In this document: one piece after another, positions 8,862 to 18,644 of the stretch | Layout: every line of letters begins with the position of its first letter | Numbering within the stretch: the first letter of the stretch is position 1 | Source: Desmodus rotundus | Lineage: Eukaryota; Chordata; Mammalia; Chiroptera; Phyllostomidae | Length of the DNA: 64,000 bases | Assembly: GCF_022682495.2 (NCBI RefSeq) | Contig: NC_071388.1 | Location: forward strand, 175,303,622-175,367,621 | Direction: 5' to 3' | Program-made: the position numbers and the translations under genes | Notes under the pieces: generated by a model | What the model was told of the DNA's origin: nothing | The model's database searches: none | The model's input: the letters and a program-made list of their open reading frames with translations, nothing else

Positions 8862-11050
8862 TATTTTTTGTTAAATTTATTGGGGTGGCATTGGTTAACA
8901 AAATCATGTAAGTTTCAAGTATACAATTCTGTGATGCATCATCTGTATTTTGCATTGTGTGTTTACCACTCAAAGTCAGGTCTCCTTCCATCATATATAT
9001 TTGACACCCTTAGGAGCCTGCATCCCCCTTTCCCTCTGGCAACCACCGTACTCTTGTCTGTGTTTATGAGTTTTTGTTTTTCCTGTTTGTTCATTTGTTG
9101 CTTTCAGTTTTATATGTCACATACAAGTGAAATCATCTGGCTCTTGACTTTTTTGACATTTTGCTTAGCAGGATATTCTTAAGACCCATCCATGTTGTCA
9201 CAAATGGTAGTGTTACATCTTTTCTATGGCTGAGTAGTATTCCATTCTACATATGTACCATATCTTCTTTATCCAGCCCTTTATCAAGGGGTGTTTGGGT
9301 TGTGTCCATGGGTTGGCCACCATGAAAAATGCTTTCGTGAACATATAAGTACATGTATCTTTGCAAATAAATGTTTTTAAAATGTTTTGGTAGATAGCCA
9401 GAGGGGTTACCGGGTCATATGGTAACTCTATTAATTTTTTGAGGAACCTCCATACTGTTTTCCATGGTGGCTGTTTCAGTTTACATTCCCATCAGCAGTG
9501 AATGAGAGTTTCTTTCCTCCATCCAACCCCGAGCCTCTCCACCCTTTGTTACAAATTGTCTTGTTGATAGTTGCTATTGTAACAGGTGAGAGATGGGATC
9601 TCACTGTACTTTTGACTCGCATTTCCCTAATGATTAGTGAAGTTGAGCATCTTTTCCTGTCTACTGGCAATTTGTATGCATTCTTGGAAGAAGTGTCTGT
9701 TTAGGTCCTCTGCCTATTTTTAAATTGGGCTGCTTATGTTATTGTTAAGTGGTGTGAGTTCTTCACATGTTTTGGTTATTAACCCTTTGTCAGAGCTATT
9801 GTTTGCAAGCATTGTCCCCCATTCGGTTGGTTGCTTTTTTGTTTCACTGGCAGTTTCTTTTGCTGTGCAGAACTTTTTATTTTATATAGTCATATATTTC
9901 CTTTGCTTTTGGGGTCAAATTCATAAAATGTTCTTTACAATTAAGGTCCATAAGTTTAGTACCTATGTATTCTTCTATGCAACTTACTGTTTTGGGTCTT
10001 ATATTTAGGTCTTTGATCCATTTTGAGTTAAAGTTTATATATGGGGACAAATAAGAGTCTACTTTTACTCTTTCAAATATGACTTTCCAAACTTTTCAGG
10101 ACCATTTATTGAAAAAGCCTTTCTTTTTGCCATTGTATATTCTTGGCTCCTTTGTTAAAAATTATTCCAGCATGCATGTGGGTTTATTTCTGGGCTTTCA
10201 GTTATGTTCCATTAGACCGTGTATCTGTTTTTCTGCCACTTTGTAGTTTAATTTGAAGTCAGGAAATGCAAACTTCTGACTTTGTTCTTTTTTCTCAGGG
10301 TTGCCTTGGCTATTCATGGTCTTTTGTGGTTCCATGAGAATCTGATTATTTTGTTCTATTTCTTTTAAGATGCCATTGTGTTGGGGGGTTCCTCTCTCTT
10401 TGCTAAATGGGATGTTGTCTGACTCATGAATTGCTTAATAAAGCCAATTAGATCTTCAAAAAATGCTGTTGGGATTTTGATGGGGATTGCATTAAATCTG
10501 TGTGCAGGGTGGGACAAAAGTAGGGTTACAGTTTTTTGGATGGAAAATAATATAATAATTAATAAATAATATTGCAAGAATAAGCTTTGTTTTCTTATAG
10601 ATGTAAAACTCTTTTTGCCCCACCCTGTTTTGCTTTGAGTAATAGGGCCACTTTAATTATGTTCATTCTTCCGATCCATGAACATGGAGCATCTTTCCAT
10701 GTCTTTGTTTCTTTTTCTAGGTCTTTTAAATGCCTTATAGTTTTCAGCGTATAGGTCTTTTATATCTTTTGTTAAGTTTATTCTTAGGTATTTTATCCTT
10801 TTTCTTGCAATTACAAAAAGAACTGTTTTCTAAATTTCTTTTTCTGTAAATTCATTGTTAGTACTTAGGAATGTATTGGATTTCTTTTAATATTTATTTT
10901 TTATCCTGCAACTTTACTATATTTCTTTATTGTTTCTATAGTTTTTGGTGGAGTCTTTAGTATTTTCTGTATAAAGAATCATGTCATCTGCAAAAAGTGA
11001 CAATTTTACTTTTTTGTTCTTAATTTGTATGTATTTCCATTTTATTTTGT
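8862..11050 (-). mobile_element. Minus-strand L1 relic (3'UTR to ORF2 reverse transcriptase region)
   Basis: From 8862 the minus strand of an L1 can be followed from its 3'UTR back into ORF2. Around 9476-9670 the minus strand gives a C-terminal ORF2 piece (MRVKSTVRSHLSPVTIATI). Around 10917-11030 it gives LSLFADDMILYTEN, the FADD form of the reverse transcriptase active-site box. Stops and frameshifts make it non-functional. A 123-bp TIR element sits within it at 10505-10627. Sequence up to 11207 stays open on the minus strand, but L1 similarity fades after about 11050. Confidence 0.8.
10505..10627. mobile_element. 123-bp mariner-like MITE
   Basis: The ends CAGGGTGGGACAAAAGTAGG and (other strand) CAGGGTGGGGCAAAAAGAG form inverted repeats of about 27 bp around an AT-rich core. 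The element interrupts an L1 ORF2 relic, which resumes directly after it. A related copy lies at 50132-50242. It cannot encode a transposase. The ends recall mariner-derived MITEs of bats, which duplicate TA, but the bases flanking this copy are no longer TA, so the superfamily is tentative. Confidence 0.72.
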
Positions 11051-11890
11051 TATAATATAAACAAAATGAGATTACTAGGAGACTCTGACAGCAATACTTT
11101 ATACCAAAAGTCAGCGTAGTGACATAATTAAGATATACGAAGAGAAAAATAAGTGGGCCAAGCATTTTTATGTCCATTAAAGTGACCTTCAAGTGTAAAT
11201 GTCTCAATCAAACTGTTATGAACATGCAAGGCCTTTTGAAGTATTGATTTGTTGTCCTCAAGACATCCAAAGAACACACTTCACACTATAAAGATGGCTA
11301 GAATGGCAACAACGTGAGAATTAATGGTGAGCATTAAATATAGATTTAAATAAAAAACTAAGGGTAGATAATTGTTGTGTGTAAGAAAATGCACTATGCA
11401 ATGGTTGTATGCCCCAGTTAGATTCATTCCAACTGCTAAAAATGTGAAAATACCTGTAAGCTTGAATTTGTGACAAAAGAAACCATTTCAAAAATGAGGA
11501 AATAATTTGGAGCACATGTAAGAAGTACAATCACCTTTGGCTCAACCTTACATATAAATTAGAAGTACACAAATAGTATTTCCAATTAGATGTTAGCAAA
11601 CAGAGCCAGGAAAGAAGAAGTGGTCACTAGCTAATCTTATGTTGTACACAGAATAAAATCTGAAGATGAATGTAAGTAAAGTGAAAATTTTATTTAATTA
11701 AATATTAACATTAGAACAAAATATAAAACCTCTTAAATACTGAAAGTTGTAACTGCAAAAAGAGAGAATGAATACATTTTACTACATAGTAAAATAGTCA
11801 TCTAGTTAGATGTAACATATGGACAAAATGTAACATATGGACAAAAAATGCATAAGGTTAATAAAAATATTACTGCCTCTTAGAGAAAAG
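11051..11890. other. Unassigned AT-rich DNA with a short tandem duplication
   Basis: No gene or firm repeat assignment. A 17-bp unit (atgtaacatatggacaa) occurs twice in tandem at about 11811-11844. The rest is stop-rich. Confidence 0.4.
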
Positions 11891-11892
11891 TA

Positions 11893-12195
11893 CTGTATTT
11901 TTCAGACTACATGACACACTGGACCATAAGACATGCCTAGGTTTTAGAGGAGGAAAATAGTAAAAGGAGAAAGATTTGTGCGTTCTGAAGAGAAACCATA
12001 GTATAGAGGAGGAAAATAGGGGAAAAAAAATTGAAGCAAATAATGTGGTCCTGCTCCTGCCTCCTGTGACCCTGCTCCACCAGCATGCCCCCTTCCCGCC
12101 TGCAAGCCAGGTAAGCTACATTTGGACTATAAGATGCACCCCCATTTTCCTCCCAGATTTGGGGGAAAATGTGTCGTATAGTCCGCAAAATACAG
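11893..12195 (+). mobile_element. 303-bp TIR element flanked by TA
   Basis: The left end CTGTATTTTTCAGACTA and the right end, reading CTGTATTTTGCGGACTATA on the other strand, form inverted repeats. TA on both sides (11891-11892, 12196-12197) fits Tc1/mariner-type insertion. The core is GC-richer (12055-12115, with tcctgctcctgcctcctgtg). A second member in opposite orientation lies at 51852-52089. No coding capacity is present. The gacTATAAGAcgcac-type end is widespread among non-autonomous DNA transposons; exact family not assigned. Confidence 0.75.
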
Positions 12196-12197
12196 TA

Positions 12198-13000
12198 AAT
12201 GGAAGACTCAAATAGCACTTCAAGTTTTAGGAGTAGCTCATGTTTTCTGAATTTGACTTCCAAACTGGAAAATATTTTATATAATTAGGAAAAGTAAATT
12301 AAAAAATCTCAGAAGTGAACTCAGAAGTAAAATAAGACAGATGAGACTGTGTGTCCAGTTAGCAGCATGAGGATAGTGTGAGGAACTATCCTCAAGGTGG
12401 CTTTAAAATGGAATAATTGAACTTTATATACCAAGTGAGAACCACTTGGTATATACCACTTTATATACCACTAAGAACAGAAATAATTATCAAAAAATTA
12501 GAACTATTTTCAGTAGTTGTAGTTTACGATCCTGAGAGTGTTGTCATGATAATTTGGAATGAATCAATAAGTAATTATGTTGATGGTTTTCTATAATTGA
12601 TAATTGATATTTTGTCAGGAGTGAATAGTTCTCTATGTCAGTCTGTTTTTCATCAATGAGTCAGATTAATAACCCTATAGCTACAGGTCATATTTCCTAT
12701 TTTTTTAATTGAAAATTGCTGGAAACAATAACCAGTTCAGTAGCATCCAACATTAAGGATTCAAAGATGCCTCTAATTCCATATCATTTTTTCTTCAATG
12801 AATCCAGAATTTCTTGGAGAAATGACTGAGTCCAAGGCTGGGTCAGAGAATATATAAGATGAGTGTCATACTAGGAAGGAAGGCGCTATTAATTACTACT
12901 AAAGTCATATCAAATAGCGGGAACTTTGTAGTCTCACATGCTTACATCACAAAAGAAGAATGTGCTCAAATTTTGAATTTTCAAAGATGATAAAAAGAAA
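12198..13000. other. Unassigned DNA with a perfect 12-bp hairpin
   Basis: No gene recognised. The notable element is the hairpin at 12426-12454, listed separately. The remainder is single-copy-looking AT-rich sequence. Confidence 0.4.
12426..12454. repeat. Perfect inverted repeat, 12-bp arms
   Basis: ATATACCAAGTG (12426-12437) and CACTTGGTATAT (12443-12454) are exact reverse complements with a 5-base AGAAC loop. The word ttatatacca recurs at 12461-12470. No T-run follows, so it is not a polymerase III terminator. Origin unknown. Confidence 0.8.
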
Positions 13001-13004
13001 AAAT

Positions 13005-13340
13005 CAACTTAAACCTAAGGCAAACAGAAGGAAGGAAATATTAAAGATAAGAGCAGAAATTGAGACAATTGATAGAGATAGAGAAAATTAATAAAAACAA
13101 AAAATAACTCGGGAAAAAATCAATAAAAATGACAAATTTCTAATAGGACTGATTCAGAAAAAAAGAAGGTATAAATGACTAATACTGGATTTCAAAGCGA
13201 GAACATGACTGAAGATGGAACGATGGGAGTGTTCTATACGGATCTGTGATTGTGCATACATGACTCAGTGCATTTATCAGAAGTCATAGGGTTGTCCACA
13301 ACAAGGAGTATATTACTGTATGTAAATTTTTAAAAACAGC
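13005..13340 (+). mobile_element. L1 fragments (ORF2 middle, then a 3'-end-like stretch)
   Basis: At 13010-13180 the plus strand translates to L1 ORF2-like words (GRKILKIRAEIETI and, downstream, NKNKK). At 13245-13335 it resembles the end of an old L1M 3'UTR (actgtatgtaaatttt). The two pieces may come from one deleted copy or from two copies. Confidence 0.55.
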
Positions 13341-14639
13341 TAAAATGTGGGGAAGGGGAAAGTCTCAAATGAGATAGTTATGTGACAAAAGGAAGAATGA
13401 AACGTATCATCACACCTAATGGGATTATACAAATTTAAAAAGGAAAGAGAGAATTGACCCAAGCTGTTTGGAAGACACCTTGAGGACATACAGTAAGGCT
13501 GTGGGACACAAATAAGTGTTCACACACATTGTGCTGTAGTTGGTAAATTTGTTCCACACTGGATTGTAGGTTAAACATCTATGAATTATAGATGTCAACA
13601 TTTGCATGGGTTAATAACCATACATTTGACCAGCTCTGTCACCTGAGAAGGTATAGAAGCAGTAAAATGGGACCTCAATAATACTTTATTAATATATTTT
13701 TACATTTACAAATTTGAAATAAAGAAACATTCAGACATAAGTAAAAAATAAAATGCAGAGAGAATTTCTCAACAAAACTCAAGGTAAAGAAACATTTAAG
13801 GGTATCATTTCAGCATATGGAAACATGGTCCCAGATAGAAGGTCAAAAATGCAGGAAGCAATAATAATTCCAGGAGTAATGAAAATAGTAAACATATTTA
13901 TAAATTTAAACACGATTTACCTGTAGAGATAAGGTGATAAAGATAATTAAAAGAACTGATGTCCTTGCCTTTTCCAGGCATGCAAGAAGAGATGAAATTA
14001 ATATTAAATAGTTAAGGGTACATATGTAATCTCCAGGGTAATCACTAAAAATTCAAAACAGTATATAACAAAAAACCTGTAAGTAATAAAATGAGGAAAA
14101 TTAAGTTTAAAATGAAATAAAGTAAGTAAAAGAAAGATAATCTTAACATAAGGCACGAAGGACAAATATGAAACAATCAATAAAAGTATATATTTAAATA
14201 CAAGTATATCAGAAATTTATGAAATAGAAGTGAATTAAGTGTCAAAATTATTATATAAAGGTAAAAATGACTGAATAATTACCAATACTATGTGCTATAA
14301 AACAAGAACATATTGAAAATAAAACTGCATATATTTTAAAGAAACAGACATAAAATATATAACATGCAGCTATAACTAAAGTAAATAATGATATTAATAC
14401 CAAAGTAAATGTGAAGATACAAATGTATTATTAAGAAAAAAGGGAGAGATTTTAAATGATTAAAAATGTGATTAATTAAAAAGGTTAAATAAGTCAAATT
14501 TGTATTCACTGAATAAAATATCCCCAAATGAATAAAGCAAAAATTAAAAACACTAAATAATAATATAAATACTCAGTGATGATAGGTCATTAAAAAATAA
14601 AGTGATAATCATTATTATCTTCTTTCCAAACTAAAAAAA
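13341..14639. other. Unassigned AT-rich DNA
   Basis: No confident repeat or gene. The first 300 bases look faintly like an old L1M 3'UTR, but I could not support it. The rest is A-rich and stop-rich. Confidence 0.35.
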
Positions 14640-15870
14640 ACAATGTATCTAAGCAGACAGGAATAGAGTTTTTCAAAGCTACAATGAACATTTACAGAAA
14701 TTGACTATGTATGTACCTTGAAGCAAATCTCAACAAAATTCAAAAGATCTAATTCATATAGTTTTTTTACCATTGAAAATGCCTGTAGTCTTCAAATTTA
14801 AAAAATAAAAAATTTATATGGTTGTAAATTAAGAAATGATTTTAAATAACCTATGAGTCAAACACTAACAATATACTAAAGAGAAATGTCATTTAATGTC
14901 AATATACTAAAAAAAGAAATGTCATTTAGATAACATCAAAAACCAAATACTTAGAAATAAATTTAACCAAGGAGGGGAGGACCTGTACAATGAAAAAGCT
15001 AAGATATCAATGAAAGAAATTAAAGGAGACACAAATAAATTGGAAGACATCTGTGTTCTTGAATAGAAATAAATAATATTTTGAAAATGGCCATACTATC
15101 CAAAATGATCTACACATTTAATTCAATGTCTATTAAAATTTCAATGGCTTCTTTTTCAGAAATAGAAAAAAAAGCTATCCTAAAATTTGTATGGAACTAT
15201 AAGACCTTGAATATCCAAAGTCAGCAAAGCAGCGTGGTACTGGCATAAAGGCAGTCACATAGACCAGTGGATCGGAATAGAAAGCCTCATATAAACCCAT
15301 GCATATAAGACAACTAATTTGTGACAATGCACCAAGAACACGCAATGGGAAAAGGATAGTCTTTTCAATCAATAGTGTTGGGAAATCAGGATATCCACCT
15401 GCAGAAAATGACACTGGACCACTATCTTACACTACACACAAAAATTAGCTCAAAATGAATTAAAGATTTATATGTAAGCCTGAAGCAGTAGCACTCATAG
15501 AAGAAAATATAGGGAAATGATCCTTGATATTGGTATTGGTAGTGATTTCTTGGTAAGATACCAAAAGCACAGGCAACGAATGCTAAAATAAAGGAGTGTA
15601 ACAGTATCAAAGAAAAAGTCCTGCACAGCAGAAGAAACAATCAACAAAATGAAAAGGCATTAAAAGAAAATATTTGCAAACCATATATCTGATAAAAGAT
15701 TAATATCTCAAACACATAAAGCAAATAAAATTCAGTAGCAAAAAACACATTAAAACGGACAAAAGACTTGATAATAGACATTATTCCAACGAGGACATTC
15801 AAATTGCAGTGGACAAAGACTTCATATACAAGATACAAAAATCCTAATTTTAGATGAAAGGACTGCAAAT
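14640..15870 (+). mobile_element. L1 ORF2 relic, plus strand
   Basis: About 14930-15860 follows the C-terminal third of L1 ORF2. Nucleotide words typical of that region are easy to see (aaatggccatactatccaaa, tttgtatggaactataag, tgtgacaatgcaccaagaac), but stops occur every 20-40 codons. A weaker L1M-like stretch lies at 14640-14870. It includes a local tandem duplication at 14870-14931. Non-functional. Confidence 0.72.
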
Positions 15871-16760
15871 GATGCTACAGAAAAGTAAGAGATTCTGTTC
15901 ATAAAAAATGACATGGCTTGTTGAAAAGTAAATTGGCAGGGAAGAAACATTGGGGGCAGAGGCATCACAAATACAAATATTCTAATGAGAGACCATGCTT
16001 GATGGATTTTAAGATCAATAAAAAGGCTGGTTGAAGCAGAGTTAGGAGGAGAGTAGTAGGAGTAATAGAAAATGAATTTAGAAAATTTGCAGTGATCCAG
16101 ATCCAGAGAGCCAATTTTTGGCCATTTTGCAAGGATTTTATTCTGAAAGAGGACTGAGATTTTACCATTGAATTTAACACCTTGTGGGTCATTGAAGCAT
16201 TAAAGATGTGGAAGAGGGGAAAGTAGAGATGTTGCAAAAGCCTGATTTAAGATTCAAAAAGAATGTACTAAAATAAGACAATGATTAGTGATGACTATTT
16301 CTAAGTGTTTTTCAAGTAAAGGAAGTAGATAAATAGGATCCTGCTTTATGGGGCGAAATTAATTTTTTTTATGGGAAAAATAACACTAGGGCTAGTCAGT
16401 GTCAGTTTGTTTTTCTCTATCCATATTTAGCTGCACGGGTAAATAGCCTGAGAAAGTAAAGTTAGAGTTGATAATGTGTTTAATTTAACCAGGTATTTAA
16501 AATGAAACATGACATACATCTTAAGGTGCAAGGCATTTTATTGTATATATAAAAGAAGTGAACATAAGTATTGAAGTGATGTTGAAAAAGTGGTCAATGG
16601 ATTATGGGCCTTGGTATGGTCAAAATATTTTTGATGTGGAGGTAGTGAGTGATACAGGCTGAAAATAAAAATGGTGGTCTGAGGTGCTTAAAAATGAGAT
16701 TTTAATGATGTCAGTTATTAGTGATGCCAAAATAATTTCTATGACAACAGAGAGTGGACA
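15871..16760. other. Unassigned sequence, possibly an old interspersed repeat
   Basis: No gene. Around 16005-16200 and 16575-16720 the sequence has the flavour of an old mammalian repeat (aaggctggttgaagcagagt and similar), but I could not name the family. Confidence 0.3.
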
Positions 16761-16768
16761 TTTGAGAT

Positions 16769-17293
16769 ATGCATAAAGACAGATCATGGCAAGAGAGGAA
16801 TAATCACTCTCTATTAGTTCATGTTAGGGTCATTTATGAGTATACAGAAAAGACTAAAAATGATGGCAGGAGTAGTGTTGAATTAGTTATAATGATTCAG
16901 AAACTAAAGTCTTCAATAAGTCAAATGGATAGCAGACTTGGAGTAAAACATAAAACTATAAAAGTCCTAGAAGATAATATGGGAGTAAAATTAGATGAGT
17001 TTGGGTGTGGCAATTATGTTTTAGAAATAGCACTAAAGGTCCAATCCTTTAAAGAAATAACTGATGAGTGTACTTCATTAAAATTAAAAACTTCTCCTCT
17101 GCAAAGACAATGTAAAGAAAATGAGAAGACAAACCCAGATTGGAAGAAATTACTTGCAAAAGGCACATCTGATAAAGAACTGTATGTCAAAATATACAAA
17201 AAATATTTAAAATTCAATATGAAATATAGACGAGAATCTTTCAACTCTATAAAGATTATGTGTCTGGAAAAAGTCCAGTTATTGTTAATATAA
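16769..17293 (+). pseudogene. L1 ORF2 C-terminal fragment within a 174-codon open frame
   Basis: This is the longest plus-strand open frame outside the HAL1-like element, but it is not a host gene. From about residue 45 it follows the C-terminal part of L1 ORF2: IKVLEDNMGVKL, then a SLKLK word, then DWKKLLAKGTSDKELYVKIY, where L1 has W-E-K-I-F-A-N-Y-A-S-D-K-G-L. The N-terminal 45 residues are unrelated. It covers the same ORF2 region as 14930-15870, so it is a separate L1 copy. Confidence 0.7.
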
Positions 17294-17324
17294 TGAGAAT
17301 GGTTTGCTTGGCATCAATGTAATC

Positions 17325-18640
17325 TGGCAGCCAAGGAGAGTGGACTGGAATGTGCATGCATGAACAATGATGATTGCACTTTAGTATTCAGTGAGGGCGG
17401 TAGATGCTGTTGAATGAGCATGTGTACTGTGTGGCTGTTGCATTCAAAATGACTGAGTGAGTAGAGCAATGAATCTGCATCAAAATTTTGCTTTAAGCTT
17501 GAGCATTCCACCTTGGAAATTATTCGGATGATTCAGAAAGATGTTGTGGATAATGCAATGAGTGCAGAACAAATAAAAATGTGGCACAAATGCTTCAAAC
17601 ATGGTTGAGAATCTGTTGAAAGTGATCCACATCCTGGAAGGCTTGCAACAAGCACAACACCAGAGAATGTTGCATATGTAAGGGTGGCAATCAGCAAAGA
17701 TCAGCAACTCACACTGCGAGAACTAGAAGCTGATGCGGGGATTTCAAAAACTATTGTGTCTGAGATTTTGATGCAGGCTCTTAGTATGAAAAATGTCATG
17801 GCAAAATTCTTTCTGTGGCTTCTGCTACCAGAGCAGAAGGAACATCATGCTGCAGTTGCTGATGACTAGATTCAAACTACTACCAATAAGCCAGATTTCC
17901 TCAAGAAGGTCATAACTGGAGATGAATGGTAGTTCTATGGCTATGATGCAGGAATGAAGGGCCAGTTGTCCCAGTGGAAGTTGCCTGGTTCTCCATGCCT
18001 GAAGAAGGCGCAGCAAGGTAGCAGCAAGACCAAAACCATGTTGTTAGCTGTTTTTTTTTTGTTTTTTTTTGTTTTTTTTTTTTTAATTGGGAAAGCGTTG
18101 TCCATCATGAGTACACCCCTCCAGGCCAAACAATTAATAAGGAGTATGTTCTTAATATTTGCCAGTTGAGAGATGCAATACAATGAAAATGGTGGCACCT
18201 ATGGGCAACTGTTGAAGGGCAGCTTCATCACAAAATGCACCTGCTCATGTATCATGTCTCATGCAGAGATTTTCTGGTGAAACATCAAATTACACAGGGG
18301 ACTCAGCCCCTATATGGCCCAGATTTGGCACCCTGGGACTTCTAGCTTTTATCAAAACTAAAATCAGCTTTGAAAAAGAAGAGATTTCTGACTTGATGAG
18401 ACTCAGGAGAATACGATGGGGCAGGTGATAGCAATTCCAACAAGGGGGTTTTCGGAGTGTTTTAAACAGTGGAAGACACACTGAGAGAACCGTGTGATGT
18501 CCCAAGGTGCTAACTTTGAAGGGGACTGAAGTGCCATTGTTCTATGTACAAGGTTTCTTGTATCTTCTATCTTCTTTGATAAATGTCTCTATTTTTCATA
18601 TTACATGGCTGGATGCTTTCTGGGCAGACTGTGTGCACTC
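17325..18640 (+). pseudogene. Mariner-family transposase relic
   Basis: Mariner transposases move DNA by cut and paste at TA sites. This copy is dead. The N-terminal DNA-binding part can be read around 17570-17690 (KMWHKCFKHG, stop, ESVESDPHPGRLATS) and 17690-17770 (LTLRELEADAGISKT). The first catalytic aspartate lies in ITGDEW near 17915. The second motif reads QNAPAH at 18231-18248, so its aspartate has been lost. The third remains in DLAPWDF (18322-18342). Stops, frameshifts and an expanded T tract at 18050-18083 break the frame. The right end is near 18640; inverted ends were not clearly seen. Confidence 0.82.
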
Positions 18641-18644
18641 TTGT

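Noticed and set aside
16769..17293. 174-codon frame as a possible host gene
   Set aside because: Most of it follows the C-terminal part of L1 ORF2, so it is a retrotransposon fragment.
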